Shown here: positions 25,423-33,175 of the stretch, piece after piece
How the letters are laid out: each line of letters starts with the position of its first letter
Position numbering within the stretch: the first letter of the stretch is position 1
Origin: JBBIOU01 sp037443205
Lineage (GTDB): Bacteria; Bacteroidota; Bacteroidia; Flavobacteriales_D; UBA2798
Direction: 5' to 3'
Assembly: GCA_037443205.1 (NCBI GenBank)
Contig: JBBIOU010000015.1
Location: forward strand, 18,164 to 82,163
DNA: 64,000 bases
Position numbers and translations under genes: made by a program
Notes under the pieces: model-generated
Seen by the model: the letters and a program-made list of their open reading frames with translations, nothing else
Database searches by the model: none
What the model was told of the DNA's origin: nothing

Positions 25423-27690
25423 TTACCATTTTATTGCAAAGCGATTAAATAATACATATCCCACATTAAATGCAAAACTAATCGGTTGCTCTTGTTCGGG
25501 GTAATAATTTAGCCATACGGCAATAGGTCCGATCGGGCTATGATATACGGCCGAACCACTGGCCACATAATAGCGCCTGCTAAGTGGTTTGCTGTAATAA
25601 GCCAGGTTGTTTTCATCCGACCGAATGTTAAACGTAGGCTGAAACACATATCCCTCTATTCTGAAATCAATATTTTTTTTGAAATGAACTATTGTTTGAA
25701 TGCCGGCCGAGATGTATTGATGCGCTCTGAAGTCGGGCATAAATCTTGTTTTCATCTCCGGCAATGGCTGGTAAACAGGAGCCTCTAAAATGGTTGATGT
25801 ATAGTTATTATAAAATGCTTGCGTAGAAAATACTCCTTCTGCATGAAATCCTAAACGTATAGCACCTTTTTCAACAAAATAATTTTGAAATTCTAATTTT
25901 GCCGTAATATAATTATGATATTTATCCGAAGTATCTCTTATTAATGAAGTTGAACCCGGTATGGTATATTCATGCGCATAAACATACCTTGCACCTAAAA
26001 AAAAGTATCTGCCTTGATTGGCAAACATCTTTTTATTGAGTGAACTCCTTTCAAAATATAATCCCGGTGAATAGGCGTAAATGCGCGTTTTATCGGCAGT
26101 GTCTGTGGTACGAAATTGCTCGGTTTGATAATATTCATGTAATATGTCAGCATACCTAAGGTTTAAAATAATCTTACTTTTATTGGTTACCGAAAAGCCG
26201 GTGTTTAAACCTGAGTATTGTTCTGTTTGTATTAAATAGGATGGTTTAACATCTTCAAAAAAAGTTGCAAAACTTTTAAAATAGTCCCAGCGATGAATTA
26301 CATATTCGGGTTCAAAATAATAAGGATTTCTGGAAGCGGGTTCAAATCTTAACGAGGCATATCCGCCCGCATAAAATTTACCAAACCACGAACGCAAAGT
26401 TAAGGTATAGGCTGCTTTATCAAGCAAGTGATATTGGACACCAATGTATCCGGTATTTACAGGTCGTGAAGAAAAGTTACCGCCAAATTCTGTACTTATT
26501 TCCTTGCCTTTTTTTACTTGTACCTGAAATTTGTATTTTTTTGTAATACTATCAAATTCGGCTATGGGATACATAAATCCTATCTTATCATCGTTATACA
26601 ATCGCATATATCTTTTTTCAATGTCAGTTAATGTAGTGTTTTTTTCTTTGCCCTTTTGTAATAATCGTCTTACATATACCTGCTGCTTAGAGTTTAAACC
26701 GCTTACTTCTATTTTATTAAAAACGAGCGGATAGAATTTCTTTTTAAAATTTTCTCTTTTTAGTCTGATTTCTTCGGCACTGACTCTTCTATCGCCTATC
26801 AATAATTTAATTGAGTCTATCAATAAAAGCGCTTGACGATAACCTCTCTCTATAGCTTCTTCGGCCTGATCAAAATCAAAGGTAGTCATATCGCGGGTAT
26901 CGGGTTTAATAAGCACGCTATACTTACAATTTAAAGTAAAATCCTGCTGATGAACAATCATGTTTTTAATTTGTGAGAATACATTATCTTCTTCGGGCGG
27001 ACGAGTATTACCGGACACATTGCTTCCAATCATAACATCAGGCAAAAAAGCATCATACATAACATCTGCCGGAAAATTATTATACAATCCTCCGTCAAAC
27101 AAAAGTTTACCATTTATTTTAATAGGTTTTAAATATAAAGGATAAGACATGGATGCTCTAACTGCCTGGTGCAGGTAACCGGACGAAAACACGATAGACT
27201 TTTTATCTACAATATCTGATGCCACACATCTGAAAGGCACCATCAGACTGTCGAAATTATAGTTTGCAGCCGCTGCTGCCATACTTAATCCTTTCATCAT
27301 TTCAAAATCCATAAGTGCTGGCGAAACAAAATATGAGGGCAGCACAGATTGTTTTAATGAGTCTTTCTTAAATCTAAAAGTTACCCAGGAAGGAGTATTT
27401 TCAAATTGCTTGATATAATATTTATGTTTGGCATCCATTTCGCCCTTGCTCATTTTTAAAAAAAGTTCTGACTTTACCATCGCCTCAATCTCTGCCGGAC
27501 TATAGCCCGCAGCATACATGCTACCTACCAAAGCTCCGGCAGATGTACCGGTTATAAAGTCTATGGGTATTCCGTGTTCTTCAAGCGCTTTTAAAACACC
27601 TATATGTGCCATACCTGCTGCTCCGCCTCCGCTAAGTACCAGACCAACTTTTTGAGCTGACACAGGTATGCTCAACAGCAAAAAAAACAA
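25423..27690 (-). CDS. Patatin-like phospholipase with C-terminal outer-membrane barrel
   Basis: A ~755-residue protein. After a signal sequence ending SAQ, the patatin hydrolase domain (~14-310) has the oxyanion loop GGGAAG, the nucleophile S50 in GTSAG and the dyad aspartate D199 in DGG. A POTRA-like segment (~330-400, FNKIEVSGL) and a BamA-like barrel ending FNRFAIKW follow, so this is a type Vd-like surface lipase found widely in Bacteroidetes. The start is unclear: the listed TTG gives a signal peptide lacking basic residues, and the frame stays open upstream (KRLNLSIIRSFVYIL) to 27765 without ATG, GTG or TTG. The true start may be a rare ATT/ATA codon. Confidence 0.85.
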   Translation of the reverse strand: MFFLLLSIPVSAQKVGLVLSGGGAAGMAHIGVLKALEEHGIPIDFITGTSAGALVGSMYAAGYSPAEIEAMVKSELFLKMSKGEMDAKHKYYIKQFENTPSWVTFRFKKDSLKQSVLPSYFVSPALMDFEMMKGLSMAAAAANYNFDSLMVPFRCVASDIVDKKSIVFSSGYLHQAVRASMSYPLYLKPIKINGKLLFDGGLYNNFPADVMYDAFLPDVMIGSNVSGNTRPPEEDNVFSQIKNMIVHQQDFTLNCKYSVLIKPDTRDMTTFDFDQAEEAIERGYRQALLLIDSIKLLIGDRRVSAEEIRLKRENFKKKFYPLVFNKIEVSGLNSKQQVYVRRLLQKGKEKNTTLTDIEKRYMRLYNDDKIGFMYPIAEFDSITKKYKFQVQVKKGKEISTEFGGNFSSRPVNTGYIGVQYHLLDKAAYTLTLRSWFGKFYAGGYASLRFEPASRNPYYFEPEYVIHRWDYFKSFATFFEDVKPSYLIQTEQYSGLNTGFSVTNKSKIILNLRYADILHEYYQTEQFRTTDTADKTRIYAYSPGLYFERSSLNKKMFANQGRYFFLGARYVYAHEYTIPGSTSLIRDTSDKYHNYITAKLEFQNYFVEKGAIRLGFHAEGVFSTQAFYNNYTSTILEAPVYQPLPEMKTRFMPDFRAHQYISAGIQTIVHFKKNIDFRIEGYVFQPTFNIRSDENNLAYYSKPLSRRYYVASGSAVYHSPIGPIAVWLNYYPEQEQPISFAFNVGYVLFNRFAIKW

Positions 27691-27767
27691 TATATAAACA
27701 AATGATCTGATAATACTTAAATTTAATCTTTTTACAAATTTACATATAACGTTGAATGTATTTTATT

Positions 27768-27775
27768 TATTTTAG
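27768..27775 (+). promoter_or_regulatory. TATTTTAG promoter-like element
   Basis: TATTTTAG followed by C, 18 bases before the ATG at 27794. It resembles TAnnTTTG with TTAG at the end. The same form occurs before the RND operon (52705) and the aminopeptidase gene (58527). Confidence 0.35.
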
Positions 27776-27793
27776 CGGCTAATTAGTATTTTA

Positions 27794-29197
27794 ATGATAA
27801 AAATTTGTTTACGACTTGCTTTTATTTTTATACTTCTGGCAATATTAACGTGGGTGCTGGGGTTTATTAATTCTAAAAACCAACCTAAACACATCCATTA
27901 TTTACCCGATAGCAGTAAATTATTATTTGTAATAAATACCAAATCTTTTGCTAATAATATTATGCAAATTGCTTGTTTTAATCAAAAAGATTTTCAAAGT
28001 CTCATATCAGAAGAAGCTGAGGGTGAAAATATATTGTTAAAGGAAGGAAACCCGGGCATTGATTTAAACAGTAAAGCAACTATATTAATTGATGATAAAC
28101 AAATATATTTATTTGCTGATTTAAAAAACAAATTAAATTTTGAAAAGTTTTTACAGAAAAAATCATTTGTAATTCAAAACAGAGCTCCCTATTTTTTTGC
28201 TTCAAATAATCACCAGCAAATACTTTATAACAATGAAATACTTATTTGCCAACTAAACAAGACTGACTCGGATACGGAGAAAAAAATGGCCTCATGGTTA
28301 GCACAAAAAAATACGCTATCAGAAAAAATTATTGCTGACATATATGAATCAGAAAAACAACTGGAATTATACTATTTAGAAGATAACAATCATGTATTTG
28401 ATGTGGGTGTAGTTTTTGATAAAGATGCCATTACCATAAACGCTTGTTTGACATATACCGGTAATATAAACAATGAAATAATATGCACAGGGGATATTTC
28501 GTTTTTTGAAAAAAATAATTTTGCCATCTATTCCTCTCAAGGTTTATTATCAGTAAAAATAGAGGAACTGCTGCCAAAGGAAGTCAGTAGCATATACATT
28601 TTAAAAAAATTATTCCAAACACATAATAAACAATCAGTATATGCTTACGCAAATGATGTAGTTTCAAGCCATATATATCTTACTAAAAGTGATAAAACTG
28701 TTTCTGATTACAAAAAACTTCCATTTTACATGCCTGTTTTGCGGCTGGCATATTCCATAGATTCAAAAGAATTAATAATGCAAGATTTAAACGCTTATTT
28801 AAACGACACTGTGCTTATAAAACACGCAAACTACTATCAACTCATGCTGCCGGGCGATTATTCATTGTATTTTAAAATATTTGATAAACATCTGGCTATT
28901 TCGGTTGATACAAATTTTATAACTCAAATACCACGCCCCGAAGAAACAGGCTTCAGCTACTTTTACTATTCCAGTTTAGAAAATTACACCAATGCAATTC
29001 CCACATTTTCTCCGGATGGTTTTATGATAAAAAGTTTTTTAGAGATGAAATCAACCATCAATCGCATCTATATTTACGCTACACACCGCGACAACAATAA
29101 AATATATTTTACCGGAAAAATATTTATAGGAGACGAGCAATATCATAGCCTGATAGAAACCATTAAAATACTGCAAAGTAATTTATCGCTACTTTAG
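27794..29197 (+). CDS. Hypothetical membrane-anchored protein
   Basis: A 467-residue protein I cannot place. One N-terminal hydrophobic helix (~6-25, LAFIFILLAILTWVLGFI) is probably an uncleaved anchor, leaving a large periplasmic part. That part begins HIHYLPDSSKLLFVINTKSF and alternates beta-rich and helical stretches, reminiscent of Bacteroidetes proteins with repeated DUF3352-like halves, but without a motif I can name. It is alone on its strand between two leftward genes and its stop overlaps the trmN6 3' end by 4 bp. Confidence 0.65.
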   Translation: MIKICLRLAFIFILLAILTWVLGFINSKNQPKHIHYLPDSSKLLFVINTKSFANNIMQIACFNQKDFQSLISEEAEGENILLKEGNPGIDLNSKATILIDDKQIYLFADLKNKLNFEKFLQKKSFVIQNRAPYFFASNNHQQILYNNEILICQLNKTDSDTEKKMASWLAQKNTLSEKIIADIYESEKQLELYYLEDNNHVFDVGVVFDKDAITINACLTYTGNINNEIICTGDISFFEKNNFAIYSSQGLLSVKIEELLPKEVSSIYILKKLFQTHNKQSVYAYANDVVSSHIYLTKSDKTVSDYKKLPFYMPVLRLAYSIDSKELIMQDLNAYLNDTVLIKHANYYQLMLPGDYSLYFKIFDKHLAISVDTNFITQIPRPEETGFSYFYYSSLENYTNAIPTFSPDGFMIKSFLEMKSTINRIYIYATHRDNNKIYFTGKIFIGDEQYHSLIETIKILQSNLSLL

Positions 29198-29907
29198 AAA
29201 ATAATCAGATAGTCTTTTAGTAATGATTTATAGTTTGGGGTATAATTTCCATTTGTATCTCTGATAATTATTTGTTGTTTTACCGGTTCATGCTCACTAA
29301 ATGCAAATTGCAATACAGCCCTGGAAGGAGTTGTATTGGGTTTAGAAAATATTTCAACTTTCCTGATAAGGTTCAATTGATTAGTTTTTGCAAAATGCAC
29401 AAAGTCATTTACACGTGTTTGCGGAACAATAATACTAACCATGCCAGTATCGGTAAGCAATCGGGCTACGCAATTAAAAAATATTTCTGCCGTAAGCATA
29501 TTATCATGTTTAGCTATTGCCCGATTTATATTTTCGGGTTTTAAAGAATTTTTAAAAAAAGGTGGATTAGAAAACACACAATCATATTTAAGCGGTGCAA
29601 CATAATCCTGTAAAGATGTGTGTACAGCGGCAAGTCTGTTTTTCCAGGGCGACCGGTTAAAATTATAAAGTGCCTCAGCAACACAGTTTGCATCAATGTC
29701 AATAGCCGTAATCTGTGCTTGCTCATTTTGCTGAGCCAACATAAGCGATATAACACCGCAACCCGTACCGATTTCTAATAAATATTTATGGTTATAGGTG
29801 TTTGTTAATGCGCCTAAAAGTACGGCATCGGTATTTACTTTAAGGGCACTTAACTTATGTTGTACCGTAAATTTCTTAAAACGAAAAAAATCCGGGTTAC
29901 TCATCAT
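29194..29907 (-). CDS. trmN6: tRNA1(Val) adenine(37)-N6-methyltransferase
   Basis: A 237-residue class I SAM methyltransferase of the YfiC/TrmN6 family. The SAM loop LEIGTGCGVISLML (~40-53), the acidic IDIDANCV and the N6-adenine active-site motif NPPFF (~111-115) are present. It methylates A37 in tRNA1(Val). It overlaps the 3' end of rimM by 11 bp and so forms the last gene of an rpsP-rimM-trmN6 transcript, a reasonable grouping of RNA-processing genes. Confidence 0.87.
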   Translation of the reverse strand: MMSNPDFFRFKKFTVQHKLSALKVNTDAVLLGALTNTYNHKYLLEIGTGCGVISLMLAQQNEQAQITAIDIDANCVAEALYNFNRSPWKNRLAAVHTSLQDYVAPLKYDCVFSNPPFFKNSLKPENINRAIAKHDNMLTAEIFFNCVARLLTDTGMVSIIVPQTRVNDFVHFAKTNQLNLIRKVEIFSKPNTTPSRAVLQFAFSEHEPVKQQIIIRDTNGNYTPNYKSLLKDYLIIF

Positions 29908-30433
29908 TAAGATATACCTCTAATAAACCTTGCGGTAAATCCATTATCAGTGTTTTTTCGACACGGTTTATTTCTGTAATAAATTGTTTAGCTGCCGGTA
30001 TTAATATTTCTTTGTTATTTTTGATAACCTGTATAAGTCTATTCGAAGGTATGTCAAACACATCGTTTACATATCCTACTTCGCCCGATTGTACATCAAT
30101 TAACTTAAAACCGATTATTTCCTGCGAATAAAATTCATGGGCTGTTAGTTCGGGTAAGTATTCAAAGGGTATCCACAGGGCATAGCCTTTTATTTTTTGT
30201 GCCTCATCAATGGTATTAATTCCCTCTATTTTAATTAATAGCTGATTGTTTTTTATTTTTCTGCAATTAGCAATAACATACGGATACAGGGAAGAATCAA
30301 AATTTTCCAGGAAAATATTTTTAGATGATAAATTAAGCTGATGAGGCAAGGTATTGCTAAAAACCACTACTTCGCCATGAATGCCGTGTACACGTATAAT
30401 CTTCCCAAGGTTAAAGCATTTTTCTTTATCCAT
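29897..30433 (-). CDS. rimM: Ribosome maturation factor RimM
   Basis: A 178-residue two-domain protein: an N-terminal RimM beta-barrel (~7-90, LGKIIRVHGIHGEVVV) and a C-terminal PRC-barrel (~98-170, IGFKLIDVQSGEVGYVNDV; NKEILIPAA). RimM helps assemble the 30S head by binding S19. It follows rpsP by 15 bp, the usual S16-RimM order. Confidence 0.94.
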   Translation of the reverse strand: MDKEKCFNLGKIIRVHGIHGEVVVFSNTLPHQLNLSSKNIFLENFDSSLYPYVIANCRKIKNNQLLIKIEGINTIDEAQKIKGYALWIPFEYLPELTAHEFYSQEIIGFKLIDVQSGEVGYVNDVFDIPSNRLIQVIKNNKEILIPAAKQFITEINRVEKTLIMDLPQGLLEVYLNDE

Positions 30434-30448
30434 GGGGACAAGAATAAA

Positions 30449-30949
30449 TTATTCTGCGTTTTCGGCAGGTGTTTCTGCTTCGGCTGAATTAGCGGCAGTA
30501 GCAGCAGCTATTTTAGCTGCTTTTTCAGCACGCGATTTAGATTCAGCCTCCTGGCGTTTCTTAGCGTTTTGAGCTTTTTCGTTTGCAAGACGGTCTTTTT
30601 TACCTTGTATTTTGGCTTCTTTTTCTTGCAACCACTTATCAAATTTAGCTTGAGCCTGTTCTTCGGTAAGGGCACCTTTTGCCACGCCTTTTGATAAATG
30701 GTTTCGATATAACACCCCTTTGTATGATAAGATTGCCCGGCAAGTGTCTGTAGGTTGTGCTCCTAATCCAAGCCAATGCAATGCTCTGTCAAAGTTTAAT
30801 TCTATGCTTGCAGGATTACTGATGGGATTGTAAATACCCAGTTTTTCAATAAACTTACCATCTCTGGGCGAGCGGCTGTCTGCCACAACAATGTGAAAAA
30901 ATGGTTTGCCTTTTTTTCCGTGGCGTTGTAATCTGATTTTTGTTGCCAT
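30449..30949 (-). CDS. rpsP: 30S ribosomal protein S16
   Basis: The first ~80 residues are S16 (KIRLQRHGKKGKPFFHIVVAD, DGKFIEKLGIYNP, LHWLGLGAQPTDT). The chain runs to 166 residues with a charged, Ala/Glu/Lys-rich C-terminal extension (~105-166), as is common in Bacteroidetes S16 proteins and much longer than the ~82-residue E. coli form. It leads the rpsP-rimM-trmN6 group. Confidence 0.96.
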   Translation of the reverse strand: MATKIRLQRHGKKGKPFFHIVVADSRSPRDGKFIEKLGIYNPISNPASIELNFDRALHWLGLGAQPTDTCRAILSYKGVLYRNHLSKGVAKGALTEEQAQAKFDKWLQEKEAKIQGKKDRLANEKAQNAKKRQEAESKSRAEKAAKIAAATAANSAEAETPAENAE

Positions 30950-30970
30950 ATTTATTAATTGTTTAAGGGT

Positions 30971-31007
30971 CCGAAACCCGGTTAATTAATTTCGGGCTGC
31001 AAATATA
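30971..31007 (-). promoter_or_regulatory. rpsP promoter element and 5' hairpin
   Basis: TATATTTG on the minus strand (31007-31000) is an exact TAnnTTTG match. Transcription would start near 30994. Directly at that point an inverted repeat TTTCGG (30990-30995) / CCGAAA (30971-30976) could fold a hairpin at the mRNA 5' end, leaving ~20 nt to the ATG at 30949. Confidence 0.5.
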
Positions 31008-31088
31008 CGATTTTTTTGCATAAGTATATGTTTTTTAATAAAAAAATATTTTTATGCTCTATTCCCGGTTAAATGTATAATTCTGACC

Positions 31089-31096
31089 TATCTTTG
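31089..31096 (+). promoter_or_regulatory. Probable -7 promoter element
   Basis: TATCTTTG matches TAnnTTTG, 21 bases before the ATG at 31118. Confidence 0.45.
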
Positions 31097-31117
31097 TGCT
31101 GTTACGTTCAATAATTA

Positions 31118-31483
31118 ATGTCTAAAAAACTTTATCTGAAATATTCCCCGCCAATTTATTTGTTTATTGTTAGTCTATTATTTTTATATTTTGTTATAGA
31201 AGGTAAATCCTTATGTGATAAAGCTAACGAATGTAAAGTTAACACACAAACTGCAAGTATAATTTCTGCTGATGATTACAACCATCCATTGGCAAAAGAA
31301 ACAAATGAAACGCATAATTTATGTAATTCTTTATCTACCTATTCTCATCTGTTTTTCATATTATTTCTATTACTTTATTTTAGTAATGTTTGCTATTATT
31401 TATATACGCAAGATCATCGTAAACACAGCGGTTATTTTTTGCAAAGAAAAATATATCTCTCTGTAAGAAATTTCAGAATTTGA
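31118..31483 (+). CDS. Hypothetical small membrane protein
   Basis: A 121-residue protein with two hydrophobic helices (~12-29, IYLFIVSLLFLYFVIEG, and ~75-95, LFFILFLLLYFSNVCYYLY) separated by a polar ~45-residue loop with two Cys and a basic tail. I do not recognise it. A promoter element stands upstream and the gene precedes the NhaD/ArsB-type transporter by about 100 bp, so a shared role is possible. A second frame is open over part of it, but this one has the better start and promoter. Confidence 0.5.
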   Translation: MSKKLYLKYSPPIYLFIVSLLFLYFVIEGKSLCDKANECKVNTQTASIISADDYNHPLAKETNETHNLCNSLSTYSHLFFILFLLLYFSNVCYYLYTQDHRKHSGYFLQRKIYLSVRNFRI

Positions 31484-31503
31484 TTTTTGTACTTCCACTG
31501 AAT

Positions 31504-31548
31504 TAAATGCGTGATGCATTTAGTAATTTGACAGAATCTGACTGTCAA
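31504..31548. promoter_or_regulatory. Tandem palindromes before transporter gene
   Basis: Two perfect 7-bp inverted repeats lie side by side: TAAATGC-GTGAT-GCATTTA (31504-31522) and TTGACAG-AATCTGA-CTGTCAA (31528-31548). They fall 37-81 bp before the chosen ATG (31585). They could be operators or 5'-UTR hairpins. Confidence 0.5.
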
Positions 31549-31584
31549 TATGATATACATTTATTAATATTAAATACAAAAATC

Positions 31585-32844
31585 ATGAAATTAAAAATCA
31601 AAATCGTGTTTTTATTGTTTGCATTATTTATACCTGTAGTGCTTATGGCGAATATGCAAACTAAAGCAGAAATTGCAGGAATAAAAATAGAGTTTATCTT
31701 ATTTGGTTTAACTTTATTGGGAATTGTTGTTTTTCACAAAGAAGCTTTCTTAGTAGCAATAACAGGCTTAATATTGATAACAGCCTGTAAACTGTCTTTA
31801 TATCCAAATTTCAGTTTGGCGGAACATATTACCGGTAATAATTTCGGTGAAGGTGAATGGAAAACTTTGCTTAATTTATTTTTGCTGCTACCGGGCTTTG
31901 CTGTGCTGGCAAAAATTTTTGAAACAAGTAATGTGCCGCAAGTATTGCCCAAAATTTTACCGGATAATTGGCTGGGAGGATTTTATTTATTATTAATTAT
32001 CCTGATTCTATCTTCATTTTTAGACAATATTGCGGCTGCACTGATAGGCGGCACAATAGCTGCAGGAGTTTATCAAAACAAAGTACATATAATGTATATT
32101 GTTTCTATTATTGCCGCAAGTAATGCCGGTGGAGCAGGTAGCATCATTGGTGATACCACTACTACGATGATGTGGATTGATGGCATATCACCTCTTACAG
32201 TATTACCTGCCTATATTGCATCTATAGGGTCGTTTATATCTTTTGCTTTTATTGCTTCTTATATTCAGCAAAAACACCAGCCTATTCAAAAAGATGTATT
32301 ACCCGGAGTTGAAATTAAAACCCAAAAATTGCTCTCGGTTGTAATAATTATTTTTTTAACCATTGCAGGTAATTATGCATTAGATTTTCCCTCAATAGGT
32401 GTTTGGTCAGGAATAATTATTTCGGGCATTTATACTAGCATACCGTATAAAGAGTCGTTAAAAATGATTAAAAGCACCTTATTTTTATTATGCCTTGTTT
32501 TTTCGGCCTCGCTTATGCCTATCGAAGACTTACCCCAGCCATCGGTAATAAGCACCTTTTCTTTTGGGTTTATATCGGCATTTTTTGATAACATTCCGCT
32601 TACTAAATTATGTCTTGAACAAAGCAACTACGATTGGGCATTATTAGCCTTTGCCGTAGGTTTTGGAGGCTCTATGATTTGGTTTGGTTCCTCAGCCGGT
32701 GTAGCCTTAACCAACCAATTTCCCGAGAGCCAGTCTGCTATCAAATATTTAAAAAATTCCTGGCATGTAATAATAGCCTACATCGTTGGCTATATACTGC
32801 TGTATTTAATTATGGGTTGGAACCCTGTAAATCACAAATTATAA
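31585..32844 (+). CDS. NhaD/ArsB-type (ion transporter superfamily) membrane transporter
   Basis: A 419-residue protein with about eleven hydrophobic helices. The two inverted-repeat signatures of the IT superfamily are visible: SSFLDNIAAALIGGTIAAG followed by SNAGGAGSIIGDTTTTMMW in the first half, and ISAFFDNIPLTK followed by GFGGSMIWFGSSAGVAL in the second. NhaD members exchange Na+ for H+; related members carry arsenite, citrate or dicarboxylates, so the substrate is open. ATG 31585 is chosen over 31507 because the longer form adds a polar 26-residue extension translated across two palindromes. Confidence 0.82.
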   Translation: MKLKIKIVFLLFALFIPVVLMANMQTKAEIAGIKIEFILFGLTLLGIVVFHKEAFLVAITGLILITACKLSLYPNFSLAEHITGNNFGEGEWKTLLNLFLLLPGFAVLAKIFETSNVPQVLPKILPDNWLGGFYLLLIILILSSFLDNIAAALIGGTIAAGVYQNKVHIMYIVSIIAASNAGGAGSIIGDTTTTMMWIDGISPLTVLPAYIASIGSFISFAFIASYIQQKHQPIQKDVLPGVEIKTQKLLSVVIIIFLTIAGNYALDFPSIGVWSGIIISGIYTSIPYKESLKMIKSTLFLLCLVFSASLMPIEDLPQPSVISTFSFGFISAFFDNIPLTKLCLEQSNYDWALLAFAVGFGGSMIWFGSSAGVALTNQFPESQSAIKYLKNSWHVIIAYIVGYILLYLIMGWNPVNHKL

Positions 32845-32864
32845 CTATCATTAATTTAAACCAT

Positions 32865-32963
32865 ATGAAATCAAAACCTAAATATACATTTTTTCATTTT
32901 TTGGCAATTTACATCATTATCAGTATTATATTCATAATACTAATAAACATGATTATGAAATAA
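32865..32963 (+). CDS. Small 32-residue membrane peptide
   Basis: A short ORF 20 bp after the transporter stop: MKSKPKY, then ~20 hydrophobic residues rich in Ile (FLAIYIIISIIFIILI) and a short NMIMK tail. Basic N-terminus, one membrane helix and operon position suggest a small accessory subunit of the transporter. No homologue is known to me; the ORF could also be spurious given the AT-rich base composition. Confidence 0.45.
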   Translation: MKSKPKYTFFHFLAIYIIISIIFIILINMIMK

Positions 32964-32973
32964 TTAATAAACC

Positions 32974-33048
32974 AAATTTGTCGTTAGCCAGGCATGGAGC
33001 GGTAATGTGTATGTGTGCGGTATTTGGATAAACCCTGCTCTAGATTTT
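32974..33048. repeat. Possible diverged member of the palindromic repeat family
   Basis: The stretch AACCAAATTTGTCGTTAG and further GCGGTAATGTGTATGTGTG resembles, in the same order, the AACCCAAATTCAGCATTAG and GCGTAATGTGTG parts of 16901-17040. The match is partial and the terminal palindrome is not intact. Confidence 0.3.
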
Positions 33049-33095
33049 GTTAGTATTTATATACTTAAGTAATAAAAAAATATAAGAAAATATTA

Positions 33096-33141
33096 AATAT
33101 TCGGTTTGAAAGAAAAATGTGTAATGACTTTTTTGGGTTTA
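33096..33141. repeat. Short dispersed repeat, copy B
   Basis: AATATT, CGG, an A-run and GTGTAATGACTTTTTTGGG (33119-33137) repeat the order seen at 781-833. The hairpin part is degenerate here. The copy lies just upstream of the cystathionine beta-synthase promoter, and its TTTG at 33132-33135 could serve as the -33 element (16-bp spacing). Confidence 0.45.
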
Positions 33142-33151
33142 AGTAAAGCGC

Positions 33152-33159
33152 TACCTTTG
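33152..33159 (+). promoter_or_regulatory. Probable -7 promoter element for cystathionine beta-synthase gene
   Basis: TACCTTTG matches TAnnTTTG, 16 bases before the ATG at 33176. A TTTG lies 16 bp further upstream. Confidence 0.5.
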
Positions 33160-33175
33160 TGTCAAAGATGCAAAA

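Noticed and set aside
31507..31584. Upstream ATG of the NhaD-like gene
   Set aside because: It would add a polar extension encoded across two palindromes; ATG 31585 starts a normal membrane helix.
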